Shown: positions 21,854 to 35,912, counted from the stretch's first letter. The stretch: 45,133 nucleotides of DNA from Leptospira adleri (GCF_002811985.1 NZ_NPDU01000035.1:1-45133), one strand, 5' to 3'. Numbers and translations: made by a program. The notes: a model not told the origin generated them from the letters alone.

Positions 21854-23011
21854 TCAGGCCAGAAGAACCTTGATATCCTTTGGACTGGAAACCGCGTAGA
21901 TTTTGTTCTCGGATGTTCCCATATTTGCCTGAGTCAATTTCTGACTCACGACACTCGGTCCAAAGTCGATACCGATAACGTTAGGCGTGTTTACAAATGC
22001 CTTTACGGCTTTGTCCCAGTATAAGGTTTTGATCAACATTTCTCTAAAAAGAGGAAGGCCGATTCCTTCGTCCGATTGCATATTTCTTCCGTCGAAGATC
22101 GAGAAGACCGGAGTTTTCAGATCGGAACCTTTGAAATCGAAGCCGATTCTTTCCATATCCAGAGGAACCGTTTTGTTTGTATCCTCCATATGCGGAGAAT
22201 GAAAAGGGGCCGTTGTTTTTAAATAAACGAACTTCACTTTTTTCTCGTCCATTTCCGCTTTGAACTTTTTACGAAGTTCTAAAAGTGATTCCGGGCTTCC
22301 GGAGACGATATTGGAATCGGGAGTGTTGAAAAGACTTACGTAAATCGCTTTAGTTCCGCTCAGACCCAGCGCTTCGTTTGTTTGTTTGACTCTGTCTTCT
22401 AATTCTTTTTGTAGATAACCGATCACCGCAACCATCGGAGAAGGTTGTTTGTCTCCGATTTCTTCGTTCGCTTTGATAAGAGCTTCGGAAGGATTGTAAG
22501 GACCGACTAGCTCCTGCGCTCTGTAACCGATATACAAAACGAACTTTAAGAATTTTGCATATGCGGAATAAAAAACCGCTCCTTCTTTTCCGAGGGCGAT
22601 CAAAGCGGAAGAGATCACTCCTTGGCTATGACCGGTGACTCCGATCGAATTGGAGATCAATTCCGAAACCGGAAAGCCTTTGTTTACGAACGAGATATAA
22701 TTTGCGATTTGAGTCAGAAAAATTCCGACGATGGAAACCGGAGCGCTGCAGAGATAGTTTTCATCGGGAGCCGTATCCGGGTTTTTTACCCAGCTTTCGA
22801 AATCGTAACCGCCGTAGATGATCTTTTTGTCTAAACTTGGAACTTCTTCCGCGATGGTTTTAAAAGAAATGTCGAAGAATTCTTTGAGAGACGGCTCGGA
22901 TTCATAAAGTTTGGAGAGTTCTTTCAAGAAGGGAGATCCTTGTCCTCCGAATTGAAGAAAGAGTTTGCCTCCTCCAGTCTTTACTTGAGTCAGAAAGTTT
23001 GCGATTGCCAT
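21854..23011 (-). CDS. FabD/SAT-like acyl-carrier-protein acyltransferase
   Basis: This is a 385-residue acyltransferase. [12 protein letters not shown] at about 18-29 forms the oxyanion loop. The nucleophile Ser129 lies in [10 protein letters not shown], and the catalytic His is in TAPFHSPHM near 277. The long N-terminus and the spacing resemble the acyltransferase region of type I fatty acid synthase beta chains or starter-unit (SAT) domains rather than compact FabD. It should load an acyl or malonyl group onto a carrier protein. It lies upstream of the DUF2779 gene on the same strand and is divergent from the AraC gene. Cytosolic. Confidence 0.85.
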   Translation of the reverse strand: MAIANFLTQVKTGGGKLFLQFGGQGSPFLKELSKLYESEPSLKEFFDISFKTIAEEVPSLDKKIIYGGYDFESWVKNPDTAPDENYLCSAPVSIVGIFLTQIANYISFVNKGFPVSELISNSIGVTGHSQGVISSALIALGKEGAVFYSAYAKFLKFVLYIGYRAQELVGPYNPSEALIKANEEIGDKQPSPMVAVIGYLQKELEDRVKQTNEALGLSGTKAIYVSLFNTPDSNIVSGSPESLLELRKKFKAEMDEKKVKFVYLKTTAPFHSPHMEDTNKTVPLDMERIGFDFKGSDLKTPVFSIFDGRNMQSDEGIGLPLFREMLIKTLYWDKAVKAFVNTPNVIGIDFGPSVVSQKLTQANMGTSENKIYAVSSPKDIKVLLA

Positions 23012-23279
23012 GAACTTTTGTTTTCCTTAGGTGTTTAAGGATGGATCCCGTTTCACGGGTGGTTTCGCAATTCTTTTTTGGTGGGATGAGTTCCTAAGAT
23101 CCTGAATTGACATAACTCTCATCATTTTTAATGAGAAATCGGAATAATTTAAGAGAATTTAGGACTTTTTAGAGATCGATTCCATTCTTCGCGTCGACGA
23201 AGTCGGGATCAAGATTCTTCGATAAAAATAAAATTGGCAGAAATCAAACGAACGTTAGTTTTGCGAATCGGTTGTAAGA

Positions 23280-24374
23280 ATGTGGATCGAGTTGTACGGA
23301 TACGCGAGCGCCCTCTGCGCAGTTTTGATAGGAGTAATGTTGGGAGTGAATCGAAGCGATTCACTTTCCTTAAGAATCGGATCTTTTCTTTTTGTCGCGA
23401 TTTCAATTTGGCTCGGACAACTTCACCTTTTTATTTCCGGAACTTTGCTGAGCTTTCCCGATCTCATTTTTTTGCACGTTCCATTCGCCATTTTTTCGGG
23501 CCCTTTGTTTTTCCTTTTTATTCAATCCATTTTCGAACAAGAGTTTGAATGGAAGAAATTCCAATGGGCGCATATCGTTTTCGTGATCTTTTTGGATTTT
23601 CTTTTTCTTCCGGTCGCATTAATACCTAAGGAAATAAAAATTGAAATCTTTCAAAAAAACCTTTCGGTGGTTTCACCGCATCTCAAATACTATATTCTAT
23701 TTTTCTTAAATATGAGTTATTTAGTTCCCGGAATCTATATCGCGTTTTCGTTTCGACTTTTATTCAACGGAAGAATTCTGTTTTCCGCCGGAAAGGAAAA
23801 AGCTCTTTTTGTGTTCTACATGATTCTTGGAATTTTCGCGGTCTCTATGTTGTTCACTTTTTCGGGATTTAGAATGGAACTTGCGTTTCTAAAAACGATA
23901 GGCGCCGTCGGATTTTCGACCGGTGTATTTTTGATTTTTATTCTTCTTTCCCGTTATCCGGATTTTTTGGATCTCGTAAGCAGGGATATCAGGGAAATTC
24001 AAAGGAAACAGAATCGGATCAATCCGGAACTTTCCGGGTCGGCTTTGGAAAAGCTGAAATTTCTCTTCGAAGAAAAAAAAATTTATCTAGAAGACGATAT
24101 TTCACTTCAATCGCTCGGGCGTCAGCTTTCGCTTCGGCCGGATCAACTTTCTCAGGTTGTAAACGATTCTTACGGAATGAATTTCAACCGATTTCTAAAT
24201 TATCATAGAATTCAGGAAGCGATTCGGATTTTAAAAAAGGATCCGGATGCGAAAATCATTCACGTTGCGATGCGCTGCGGATTTAACAGCAAGAGTTCGT
24301 TTAACGAATCCTTTCGGAGAGAAACGGGAACAACGCCGACGGAATATTTCAAAAAAAAGAGTATGGAATCATGA
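23280..24374 (+). CDS. AraC-family regulator with N-terminal membrane domain
   Basis: This is a 364-residue protein. The first 225 residues hold about seven hydrophobic helices (for example CAVLIGVMLGV, FAIFSGPLFFLFIQSIF and FLIFILLS). A linker follows, and then an AraC DNA-binding domain (about 260-360) with VAMRCGFNSKSSFNESFRRETG, the second helix-turn-helix. This is the membrane-anchored AraC architecture common in Leptospira. The signal is presumably sensed in the membrane. The neighbouring acyltransferase (divergent) and acyl-CoA synthetase (downstream) suggest a link to lipid state, by inference. Confidence 0.92.
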   Translation: MWIELYGYASALCAVLIGVMLGVNRSDSLSLRIGSFLFVAISIWLGQLHLFISGTLLSFPDLIFLHVPFAIFSGPLFFLFIQSIFEQEFEWKKFQWAHIVFVIFLDFLFLPVALIPKEIKIEIFQKNLSVVSPHLKYYILFFLNMSYLVPGIYIAFSFRLLFNGRILFSAGKEKALFVFYMILGIFAVSMLFTFSGFRMELAFLKTIGAVGFSTGVFLIFILLSRYPDFLDLVSRDIREIQRKQNRINPELSGSALEKLKFLFEEKKIYLEDDISLQSLGRQLSLRPDQLSQVVNDSYGMNFNRFLNYHRIQEAIRILKKDPDAKIIHVAMRCGFNSKSSFNESFRRETGTTPTEYFKKKSMES

Positions 24375-24416
24375 ATCCCGTCGACCAACTCTGAAATTAG
24401 AGTTATTGTCTTTTGC

Positions 24417-26321
24417 ATGTCCAATGCAAACTTTAAGAATTATAAAAATCTCGCTCAGTTGTTTCGAGATTCGATTCAGACTTACAAAAATGAAAAATCC
24501 TTTCTCACTAAAAATTCGAAAGGAGTTTTCGAAGGCCCGACTTACGGAGAACTCTACGAAGACGCTCTTTCTTTGGCTTCTTATCTGATCGAAAAATGCG
24601 GTTTGAAAGAACAGGAAAACGTAGCAATTATCGCGGACAATCGGCTCGAATGGATCAAAACGGATCTTGCCGTTTTATTTTCGGGTGCCGCCGACGTTCC
24701 GAGAGGCAGCGACGCGACCGTGCAGGATTTGGAATACATTCTTTCGCATGCGGATTGTAGAATCGTATTTATCGAAAATCAAAACGTACTCAAAAAATTG
24801 AATTCGATAAAGGATAAACTTCCGAAATTGGAATTTATCATTTTGATCGAAGGAACTCCCGAGATTTTCAAAGAAGGAAAAATTCTTTCCTTCAGAAAGA
24901 TTTTAGAGGAAGGTTCGCGGCTTTCGAAGCAAAAGGTTTTGTCGAGAATCGACAAAATCGAATCGGACGATCTGCTCACTCTGATCTACACTTCGGGAAC
25001 GACCGGAAATCCCAAAGGTGTGATGCTGACTCACGCGAATATTCTTTCACAAATCAGAAACATACCTTTGGGTTTGCAAAAGGAGGATAAAATTCTTTCC
25101 ATACTTCCCGTTTGGCATATCTTCGAAAGAATTTTCGAAATAGGCTCGATCGCCTTCGGTTGTAAAACGTATTACACGAATATCCGTTCTTTAAAGGAGG
25201 ATTTACAGATCGTGAAGCCGACGTTTATGGCTTCGGCTCCTAGGCTATGGGAAAGTATCTTTCAAGGTATTCAATCCAAGCTGCAAGCTATGGAAGGGTT
25301 GAGTAAGTTTTTGCTCCTTACCGCGCTCAGGACAAATCGGATTCGATATAAACACAGCTCCAATCTAAAAAATTTAAAACTGAAGATGATTCCGGAATCC
25401 CGGCCGGTTTCCTTTTTTAAAAAACTTTATTCTTTTATAATATTCTCGATCGTAATCTTTCCCGCAAAACTTTTGGACAAAATCGTTTTGAAAAAAGTAA
25501 GACAAGCGACGGGTGGAAACTTAAAGGCGAGCGTTTCCGGAGGAGGCGCACTTCCTCAACACGTGGACGAACTTTTTAACGCCATCGGCATTCCCGTTTT
25601 GGAAGGTTACGGTTTGACGGAGACAAGTCCGATTCTTGCGATGAGAACTCCTGATGAATTGATCGTTGGCACTGTGGGAAGAATTTTCCCTCAGACCGAA
25701 ATTCGAATCGTGGACATTACGACCGGAAAGGATATTTATCCGAGTTCGAATCCTTTCGGAAAAAAAGGCGAGCTGATCGTAAAAGGTCCTCAGGTTATGA
25801 AAGGTTATTATAAGAATTTGGAAGCGACTGAAAAAGTATTACAAGACGGTTGGTTTAAGACCGGGGACCTGGCGGTTTTTACTGCGAACTCTTGTCTGAA
25901 GATCGTGGGAAGAATCAAAGAAACGATCGTACTATCCAACGGAGAAAACTTAGAACCGGTTCCGATCGAAGCGAAATTGCAGGAATCACCTTTGATAGAA
26001 TCTTGTATGGTCGTCGGACAGGATAAAAAGTTTCCCGGAGTTTTGGTGGTTCCTAATTTTCAAAATCTAAAAGAATACGGAGCCGATCTCGGTGAAGTTT
26101 GCAAACATCCCGAAGTAAAAACTTTGATTCGCTCCGAAATTTCAAAGATGATCAGCGATCAAAACGGATTCAAATCCTTCGAGAGAATCGGAGGCTTTAG
26201 TCTTCTTGATCGTTCGTGGGAGAAAGGAGAAGAGCTTACGGCTAAACTTTCTCTCAAAAGATTTTTGATTACGGAGAAGTATTCGAAACAAATCGATCAG
26301 ATCTACGAAAATGGAAAGTAA
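24417..26321 (+). CDS. Long-chain fatty-acid–CoA ligase (AMP-binding)
   Basis: This is a 634-residue adenylate-forming enzyme. The P-loop YTSGTTGNPKGVMLTH starts at residue 191. EGYGLTETSP lies near residue 397, GWFKTGDLAVF follows, and GRIKETIVLSNGEN is the hinge. It activates fatty acids to acyl-CoA. Length fits the large FadD15-type long-chain ligases. It lies 42 bases after the AraC-type regulator on the same strand, so possible co-transcription is suggested. A strong hairpin terminator follows at 26399-26442. Confidence 0.94.
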   Translation: MSNANFKNYKNLAQLFRDSIQTYKNEKSFLTKNSKGVFEGPTYGELYEDALSLASYLIEKCGLKEQENVAIIADNRLEWIKTDLAVLFSGAADVPRGSDATVQDLEYILSHADCRIVFIENQNVLKKLNSIKDKLPKLEFIILIEGTPEIFKEGKILSFRKILEEGSRLSKQKVLSRIDKIESDDLLTLIYTSGTTGNPKGVMLTHANILSQIRNIPLGLQKEDKILSILPVWHIFERIFEIGSIAFGCKTYYTNIRSLKEDLQIVKPTFMASAPRLWESIFQGIQSKLQAMEGLSKFLLLTALRTNRIRYKHSSNLKNLKLKMIPESRPVSFFKKLYSFIIFSIVIFPAKLLDKIVLKKVRQATGGNLKASVSGGGALPQHVDELFNAIGIPVLEGYGLTETSPILAMRTPDELIVGTVGRIFPQTEIRIVDITTGKDIYPSSNPFGKKGELIVKGPQVMKGYYKNLEATEKVLQDGWFKTGDLAVFTANSCLKIVGRIKETIVLSNGENLEPVPIEAKLQESPLIESCMVVGQDKKFPGVLVVPNFQNLKEYGADLGEVCKHPEVKTLIRSEISKMISDQNGFKSFERIGGFSLLDRSWEKGEELTAKLSLKRFLITEKYSKQIDQIYENGK

Positions 26322-26398
26322 TTATTAAAGGAAACGTTAGTCTTCGCTTTCGTTTCTTTTTTTGCAGGGACAAATCCCTCAAAGTTGGAGGATCGATA

Positions 26399-26442
26399 AA
26401 GCTCGGAGATGCTTCTACGGAGGGGAGGCTCCGAGCTTTTTT
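26399..26442 (+). terminator. Strong intrinsic terminator after acyl-CoA ligase
   Basis: The stem AAGCTCGGAG (26399-26408) pairs with CTCCGAGCTT (26429-26438) and runs into a T-rich end (TTTTAG). It lies 77 bases after the ligase stop. This is the best-formed terminator in the window. Confidence 0.85.
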
Positions 26443-26506
26443 AGAAAGAGCTGTTTTTTGTCTCACTTTTTGAAACGATTGAATGCCGCTCTATGCAAAT
26501 GGAAAG

Positions 26507-26917
26507 TCAGCGTTTTTGCGGATCGAATTCCAATCCTCGAAATAGATGTTTATAAAATTCTTTTCGACGATAAGCCAAATAAAATCCGGCGCTCGATAAA
26601 AATAGACTCATCACAAACGGCGGAAAACCGATGCCGGCTTGTAAAAATAAAAGATAAGAAACTATATTGACTACGATCGGCGCCAAAACCAAAAGTCCGA
26701 GCGCGGTCCATCTTCCGGAAAGAACCAGGATTCCTCCCAAAATTTCCATAACACCGAGGATCTGCCAAAGATAACCGGTTTCCAACAAGGAACTTATAAA
26801 TCGAGCGGCGTGCGGGAGCATCGGAGGAGAAGGAATAAACAGAACGAATTTGTTGATTCCAAACGCAAGGAACACTCCTCCGAGCGCATATCGAAAGAAA
26901 AGGTCTAAGATTTTCAT
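26507..26917 (-). CDS. DoxX-family membrane protein
   Basis: This is a 136-residue protein with four membrane helices: FRYALGGVFLAFGINKFV, LWQILGVMEILGGILVL, ALGLLVLAPIVVNIVSYLL and FVMSLFLSSAGFYLAY. The pattern GINKF with GVMEILGGI is the DoxX signature. I chose the ATG at 26917 because GGAG lies just before it; earlier in-frame starts at up to nine codons upstream overlap the operator palindrome. DoxX proteins act in membrane redox or thiol stress in some bacteria. Two palindromes upstream suggest tight repression by a dimeric regulator. Confidence 0.9.
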   Translation of the reverse strand: MKILDLFFRYALGGVFLAFGINKFVLFIPSPPMLPHAARFISSLLETGYLWQILGVMEILGGILVLSGRWTALGLLVLAPIVVNIVSYLLFLQAGIGFPPFVMSLFLSSAGFYLAYRRKEFYKHLFRGLEFDPQKR

Positions 26918-26927
26918 AAGAATCTCC

Positions 26928-26949
26928 ATTACTTGTCTAAACAAGTAAT
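26928..26949 (-). promoter_or_regulatory. Palindromic operator candidate 1 for doxX
   Basis: This 22-base palindrome has arms ATTACTTGT and ACAAGTAAT and one central mismatch pair. It begins 11 bases upstream of the doxX start and abuts its ribosome site. It shares the ACTTGT half-site with 26989-27010. Confidence 0.72.
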
Positions 26950-26988
26950 TATTACCTAAGACCGGATTTAGAAATATTACAATCCTTT

Positions 26989-27010
26989 TTTACTTGTTCG
27001 AACAAATAAA
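26989..27010 (-). promoter_or_regulatory. Palindromic operator candidate 2 for doxX
   Basis: This 22-base palindrome is centred on TTCGAA, with arms TTTACTTGT and ACAAATAAA and one mismatch pair. Its centre is 61 bases from site 1, close to six helical turns, which would allow cooperative binding. Confidence 0.68.
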
Positions 27011-27465
27011 TTAAGAAAAATCGTTTCCGGTCGATATCGTTTAGAGGGATTTTTTGTCTTAGTGATTGGGTCATCCGATCCGGAAGAATCAAGAAAGCGA
27101 ATCTTTGAAATTTTCGACAGCCGGAAGCTGATCCGAGATTCGTTTGACGGAACGACTCGGCTCGACCTATTCGAATCGAAGTCGCTTCTGCCTTGGAAGA
27201 AAATTCTTTCCGTTCGCGGAACTTGTTTTAATCTTAAAACGGTCCAAGAACGTTCTTCGAGAATTCTTTTCAGCAAGAAAGAACGCTTCTACTTCTTAAC
27301 ATAGAAAAGGGTTGACCCGATGCCTAAAGTTTTTTCTATTCTTTCCTTGGGAACGATCGGATTTATTTTCCCGAGATCCCGCAAAACCGCATTCGTAAGA
27401 TGAAATTTTTCACGGGAAAATTTCATTGATTTAGAACCTGTCCAATGTGAGCAGTTTAAACAAAG
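27011..27465 (+). other. Intergenic region before the Gld-type operon
   Basis: This stretch has no convincing gene. Open frames of 80 to 99 codons exist on both strands but look like chance ORFs. The notable element is a 10-bp AT-rich inverted repeat at 27400-27426 about 40 bases before the ABC gene. Confidence 0.55.
27400..27426 (+). promoter_or_regulatory. Inverted repeat upstream of the ABC operon
   Basis: Arms ATGAAATTTT (27400-27409) and AAAATTTCAT (27417-27426) match perfectly with a 7-base loop. It could be an operator or a leader hairpin for the operon starting at 27466. Confidence 0.5.
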
Positions 27466-28395
<930 letters not shown>

Positions 28396-28402
28396 GGAAA
28401 CT

Positions 28403-29127
<725 letters not shown>

Positions 29128-29131
<4 letters not shown>

Positions 29132-31101
29132 ACGAATCGGTATTATTCAGAATCCTTCCCTGGATTTCACTCGCTTCGCTTTTTTTATACTTTCCGGTAA
29201 GAGACAGCATTCAGACTCCGGGCGCTCGCTGGCTCTGGCTCGGTTTTGTATTCGCGGTCTTAATCCTCGAACCAGGTTTTCGCTTCGTACGGAAAAAGAA
29301 CATAAAGGAAGAATGGAATTCTTATCTTTCCGCCGGTTTGGGTTTGCTTGCGTTCGGAATCTATCACCTTCGGGTTTTTCTGGAAGACCTCGCTCTGAAA
29401 TCGAGCGGTTCTCATTCCGGGAACGATCGCTTTCGGGAAATTCTTCTCGTGTTGTTGGTTTTTTCGGCGATCGGATTTTTGATTCTTACCTTGCTGAAAG
29501 AATTGGGAAAAGATTCCGCGGGAGCGCAGAGCGTTCTCAAAACTTCCAAACAGGCTTTGGTACGTTATTTCATTTTGAATCTTGCGATCGTCTTTGTCGT
29601 TTTGGTGATCATCAATTACGTTTCCGTAATACGAAATCACAACTTCGATTTGAGTTCGAAAGGACAATATTCCTTCAGTCCCACCGCGGTTAAAATTCTG
29701 AAAAACGTAAATCGAGAAGTCGAAGTCGTCGCGTTTTATCCGAGACCTCTGGAGAATTCGTCCGCGAGCGATAAGGCGAATTCTTTTTCACTCCGTAGAA
29801 TCCGTCCGGATCTGGAGATTTATCTCGATCAGCTGCGGTCCTTAAGTCCTCAGTTTAAGGTTCGTTTTATCAACGCGGACGTTGAGTTGGACGACTTGGG
29901 AGAATTCGGTCAGGTTTCCAACGGCTTGATTCTTGTAAGAACCAAAAAACCGTTGTCAGACGACGGAAAACAATACGCAGAACAAAGGCTCTCCGTAAAA
30001 GAGAAAAACGATCTCGAAGACTTGGAAAGAAAGCTCGTTCAAGCTGTCGTGAACATTACTACCGAAGAGAAAAATATTTATTTCACACAATCCAACGGGG
30101 AACGGTTTTCTCCGATCTTCCAAAATCTTCCCAACGAGAAAGTCGGAATTCTCACCAACTCTCTCAGCTTTCTCAATTTTAAAGTGAAAGGTTTGGGAAT
30201 CGCGGAAGGCTGGCCGGGAAGAATTCCCGAAGACGCGGACGTTCTTGTGATCGCGGGGCCGACCGTCACGTATTCGAAGGACGCGCGTGAAGCCGTATCG
30301 GATTTTATCGAAAAACGTAAGGGAAAGGTTCTCATTACGATTGAACCGAAAGGAACCGAGAACTTCGATTGGCTTCTCGAAAAGTCCGGTTACGAATTTA
30401 TCAAAGGACCTCTTTCTCAGATTCCAAGTCAACCCGGGGTTATCGTTGCAAAATCCTTCCGCAAACATCCGATCGAGGAAACCCTGACTCGTAAAGATAT
30501 GGGAGCCATGTTTCCGTTCGGCGGATTTTTTCTTCCGAAAGCCGTGTCCAATCCCGGAAGTCAATCTTTGGAACCGTTTCCTCTTATGGAATCGGGCGGA
30601 GAATCGATTCTTGATAAAAACAACAACGGCAAAATGGACACCGGAGAAGATAAGAGAAACGTAATACTCGGTTTGATTCTTAGAAGTCCGTCCAAGAAAG
30701 AAACGACGCCTAACGCGACTAAGGCGGAAATCGATCCGACGACGAACCTTGTTCCGGGCCTCGCTCCGGAATCGGAAACGCCGACGCCGAACATCGCGAA
30801 TACCGAATCAAAGGGCGAAGGACGCGCAGTGATTTTTTCCGGTACTTCTTGGATCACGGATCAGTTCATTTCTTACGGAACGAATTACGAACTCGCAACT
30901 TCGGCGATTACCTGGATGTATCAGGATCTTTCTTTGTCTTCGATCCAGCCTAAAAAGGAAGAGATAAATACGGTTTCGCTTACCGACACTCAAAAGAGAA
31001 TCGTCTGGATTTTAGGAATGTTTATCTTTCCGGGTTTGATCGCCTTTCTCTCTTCCGTCGTTTTGATACGTAAAAGAAGAAACGAAGGAGAAGAATCTTG
31101 A
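29128..31101 (+). CDS. GldG-like ABC auxiliary protein
   Basis: This is a 657-residue protein. Four hydrophobic helices occupy roughly the first 165 residues, followed by a large periplasmic part that starts [20 protein letters not shown], the usual opening of GldG/ABC-auxiliary proteins. A final helix ([21 protein letters not shown]) and a basic tail close it. I chose the ATG at 29128 over a GTG at 29119 because GGAGG sits eight bases before it and the ATGA overlap is typical of this operon. It probably works with the ABC pair at the membrane. An acidic, Asn-rich insertion near 490 is a calcium-like DKNNNGKMD loop. Confidence 0.9.
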
Positions 31102-32195
31102 AAAGAGGAATTCTTTTCGTTCTAGCATTGGTTCTTTTGATCGCGAGTTTCTTCTTTCTGGAGGAAAAAAAAGAAGATCAGACGGAAGTTTCGTTTTGGG
31201 ATATCGATATCGACGAGATCGAATATCTTCCTCCTAAATCCTCTTGGAACGCCGAAGACGCTATGAGTTTTTATCCATCTTCGATCGTTCTCAAAAAGGA
31301 AAGAACGTTAAGCGAAACCGGCGAGTTCATTTCCGTAAAATCGATCGACTTGGAAACCGGCGGATCTCTTGCATTCGAAGGGGGTTACAATGCCGAAAAT
31401 CTCTTTCGCGAGTTGTCGGTTTTTAAGGTAAAGGGAGTTGAGTCGATCGGCGATGCAAAGGATTCTTCCACTTTGAAAATCAACGAAGGTTCGCCTGAAA
31501 TTCTTCTTAAATCCTCCGGAAAATTGATCAAAAAGATTTTGATCGGCAAAAAGAAACCTTCCGATTCGGCCCGAATCGTAAAAGAAGGAAACGATATTCT
31601 CATCGCCCAAAGTCATACCCTGGATCGATTTTCGCGTTCCATCGGAGAATTCAGACAAAGGCAGCTCGTCAATCTCAAGGATGATTTTATTTCGGAAACG
31701 GTCTGGGAAGAGGAAGGCAAAACTCTTCGATTGGACAATCACCCTTACAAAGAAGAAAATATTAAGAAGAATTTTTGGAGAAGACTTTCCGGAAAGATCG
31801 TGGCGATCGAACCGCATTTGGGCGACAACTGGAACAATCAGATCATCGGTCAGAGAGTGGATCTTTATCCGGACGATCCGAACGGCGCCGGTTTTGCCGT
31901 GGCTAAAAGTCTTACATCAGTGCCTGCGGAATCTTCCCTCAAGTTGCGTCTTTCGAACGGAGACTGGTTGACGATTCGTTATTATCCGAAGACCAATATC
32001 AATTCGGTGGATTACAGACCAGCAGTTCGAATTTTAAACGATCGATTTTCCGAACCTCCTTTTTACATCCGCGAAGATAGTTTCTTGCGGATAAAAGAAA
32101 ATGTGGGGAATTTGGATAAAGCGGAGCAGAAAAAGCCGGCGGCGATTCCGATCCCGACGCAAAAAAATCCGACGTCCGCTTTTCCCAAAAAATGA
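31098..32195 (+). CDS. DUF4340-family protein
   Basis: This is a 365-residue protein with one N-terminal membrane helix ([18 protein letters not shown]) and a large periplasmic beta-rich part. DUF4340 proteins regularly follow GldG-like genes, and this arrangement agrees. The start is a TTG that overlaps the preceding stop (TTGA). The C-terminus is Lys/Pro-rich. Probably the fourth component of the same envelope complex. The biochemical role is not known. Confidence 0.88.
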   Translation: MKRGILFVLALVLLIASFFFLEEKKEDQTEVSFWDIDIDEIEYLPPKSSWNAEDAMSFYPSSIVLKKERTLSETGEFISVKSIDLETGGSLAFEGGYNAENLFRELSVFKVKGVESIGDAKDSSTLKINEGSPEILLKSSGKLIKKILIGKKKPSDSARIVKEGNDILIAQSHTLDRFSRSIGEFRQRQLVNLKDDFISETVWEEEGKTLRLDNHPYKEENIKKNFWRRLSGKIVAIEPHLGDNWNNQIIGQRVDLYPDDPNGAGFAVAKSLTSVPAESSLKLRLSNGDWLTIRYYPKTNINSVDYRPAVRILNDRFSEPPFYIREDSFLRIKENVGNLDKAEQKKPAAIPIPTQKNPTSAFPKK

Positions 32196-32809
32196 TCGTA
32201 GATAAAGAACAAGACTTCTCAGACGTTAGATCCGATATTCTCCGAAGAATTTTCCAATCTCCGGAGAACGCTTATGAAATCTATCAAAAGGCGGAAGGTT
32301 TCGGTTACGCCGAAATTCTTAGAACTCATTTTCTCCTTTGGATTTTAGCGCCGGCCGGTAAATTTATTTCCAATCTTGTATTTTCCGTTCTTTCCTTCGT
32401 TCGTTTTGACGAGGGAGAATGGACGATTTTCTCCGGAGTTTTATTTTCCTTTTTGATCTATCCGGTCGTTCTGTTTTTGGTCGTGCAGTTCGACGTCTTC
32501 CGAGTATTTCAAAAAAAAGCGGACCGAACCAAGGGAGAAGTTCTTCCGCCGGCGAATATTCTTTTGTTGTCGTTTTTGCCGTTCAGCGCTTCTTCCGTCT
32601 TCTGGATTTTACCTTCTCCGTTTCAAGCCGTCTTTGTTACGGTCTCCTTTTTTCTTTCCTGTGCATTGTCGGTAAGAAGCATGAAAAAAATTCTAAACTG
32701 GAATGATAAGGAAATTATAATATTCTTTTTATCCGGAGTCGCTTATTTGCTGACCGGAGTTTTATTTTTGACCGTAATCTATAATTTAATTAGGACTATT
32801 CTCAATTGA
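32192..32809 (+). CDS. Multi-span membrane protein, possibly Yip1-like
   Basis: This is a 205-residue protein. A short amphipathic start ([20 protein letters not shown]) is followed by about five membrane helices. Start segments of this type are common in Yip1-domain proteins, but the match is loose. It overlaps both neighbours by four bases (ATGA before, TTGA after), so it is translated with the transporter genes and mpl. Function unknown. Confidence 0.82.
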   Translation: MIVDKEQDFSDVRSDILRRIFQSPENAYEIYQKAEGFGYAEILRTHFLLWILAPAGKFISNLVFSVLSFVRFDEGEWTIFSGVLFSFLIYPVVLFLVVQFDVFRVFQKKADRTKGEVLPPANILLLSFLPFSASSVFWILPSPFQAVFVTVSFFLSCALSVRSMKKILNWNDKEIIIFFLSGVAYLLTGVLFLTVIYNLIRTILN

Positions 32810-34199
32810 AAATTTTTCTGATCGGGATCGGCGGAATTGCGATGGGCAATCTTGCACATATGCTCAAAAAAAGCGGACACGAAGTTTCCGGTTCGGATGC
32901 GGGCGTATACCCTCCTATGTCCGACAAGCTGAAAGAATGGGGAATTCCCTACTTCGAAGGTTTTAAGGCCGAGAACATTCAAGGTCAGGATCTGATCATC
33001 GTTGGAAACGCTATTTCCCGTGGAAATCCGGAAGTGGAGGAAATGCTCAACTCCGGAGTGGATTATCTTTCCATGCCGGCGGCCATCAGCAGATTTTTTC
33101 TGAAAGGAAAAAAGGCGATCGTAGTCGCGGGAACGCACGGAAAAACGACGACTACATTCTTAATTCATCATATTCTCAAAGAGAACGGGGTTTCTCCCGG
33201 TTTGTTCGTGGGCGGGATCCGCAAGGACGGTTTTCCCGGATTCGAACTCGGGAACGGTTCTTATTTCGTGATAGAAGGCGACGAATACGATACCGCTTTT
33301 TTTGATAAGTCTTCCAAGTTCCTGCACTATCGTCCCACCTATGCGGTGTTAAACGCATTGGATTACGATCACGCCGATATTTTTCCAAATATAGAAGCGA
33401 TCGAAACGATGTTCAAACGTTTGATCAACTTGGTTCCCGGAAACGGAAAGATCTTCTATTGGAGCGGATCCGGTTCTTTGAAGAAATTGGTGCAACACGT
33501 GAAGTTCACGAGGACCGAAGGTTTTGAATGGAATCGAAAAGATTCTTCACTTTCCTGGAAAAAGCACGAACTCTTCTGGGAAGAACGAAAACTGAATCCT
33601 GTGATTTTCGGGGATCACAATTATCGAAATCTGGAAGTTGCAATCCGCGTTTGTTCCGAAATTTTGAAAGAAGAAAACCCGAGCGGTTATAAGGAAGGGA
33701 TCGCAAAGGCGATCGATTCCTTTCCGGGAGTAAAAAGAAGACAGGACATTCTTTTTCAATCTCCGAAAGCGATCGTGATGGAGGACTTTGCACACCATCC
33801 GGTCGCCGTACACGAAACGATTCACGCGATCAAAAAACGCTTTCACGGTTATAAGATCATAGCCCTTTTCGAACCGAGAAGCGCGACGTCGCACAGAAAC
33901 GTTTTTCAGAAAGAATATTCTTATTCTTTTCTGGGAGCGGATCTGACCATTCTTACCGAAATCCATAACTTGAAAAAAGTCTCAAAAGACATCCGTCTAG
34001 ACGTTAAAAAACTGGTTCAAAAACTTTTGAAAAATTCCAAAACGATTCCGGTTTATGCAAAGGATCCTCAGGAGCTGATTGCAAAACTTCAGAAAATGAT
34101 TCCCCAATTTACGGGAGAAAAAATTCTTATCTTAGCCATGTCCAACGGCTCTTTCGGCGGAATTTACAACGGACTTGTGGAACTGGCTCGGAATCACAA

Positions 34200-34203
<4 letters not shown>
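32806..34203 (+). CDS. mpl: UDP-MurNAc:L-Ala-γ-D-Glu-meso-DAP ligase
   Basis: This is a 465-residue Mur ligase. [17 protein letters not shown] is the N-terminal Rossmann motif, [12 protein letters not shown] near 105 is the ATP loop, and [23 protein letters not shown] is the stretch that separates Mpl from MurC. The enzyme joins recycled murein tripeptide to UDP-MurNAc. It starts with TTG, overlapping the previous stop. Its location in an ABC/Gld-like operon hints at coordination of envelope export and wall turnover. Cytosolic. Confidence 0.92.
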
Positions 34204-35649
<1,446 letters not shown>

Positions 35650-35693
35650 CAGCAATATCGCTCGATCACGAGACCTTTGCGGTGGATTTTGAA

Positions 35694-35870
35694 TGTAGGA
35701 ACTATTACGTGGTCCTCTCGTAAAACGGAAAATTGTGGGAACTCTTACAAAGAGGGCGCCGTGTTTTTTCACAAAATTTCCGCAACGAGGATGAGACGTA
35801 ATCTGTGGGAACTATTACGTTTTTCTACATACGATTTATCTGAGAATCAAAGAATGTAGGAACTCATACT
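35694..35870 (+). repeat. Cluster of four TGTRGGAACT-type short repeats
   Basis: Four 16-base copies occur at 35694-35709, 35734-35749, 35804-35819 and 35855-35870. They share TGTRGGAACT followed by a variable NNTAC end. They fill the 263-base gap after the thioesterase gene, where no coding capacity is seen. Confidence 0.8.
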
Positions 35871-35912
35871 TTCTTAAGAGTTTTCGAAAAAGTCCGCTTT
35901 CTTTTGGAGCGG

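Noticed and set aside
27062..27304. 80-codon GTG-start frame between doxX and the ABC operon
   Set aside because: No recognisable motif, no good ribosome site, and a similar-length frame exists on the other strand. Kept only as part of the intergenic description.
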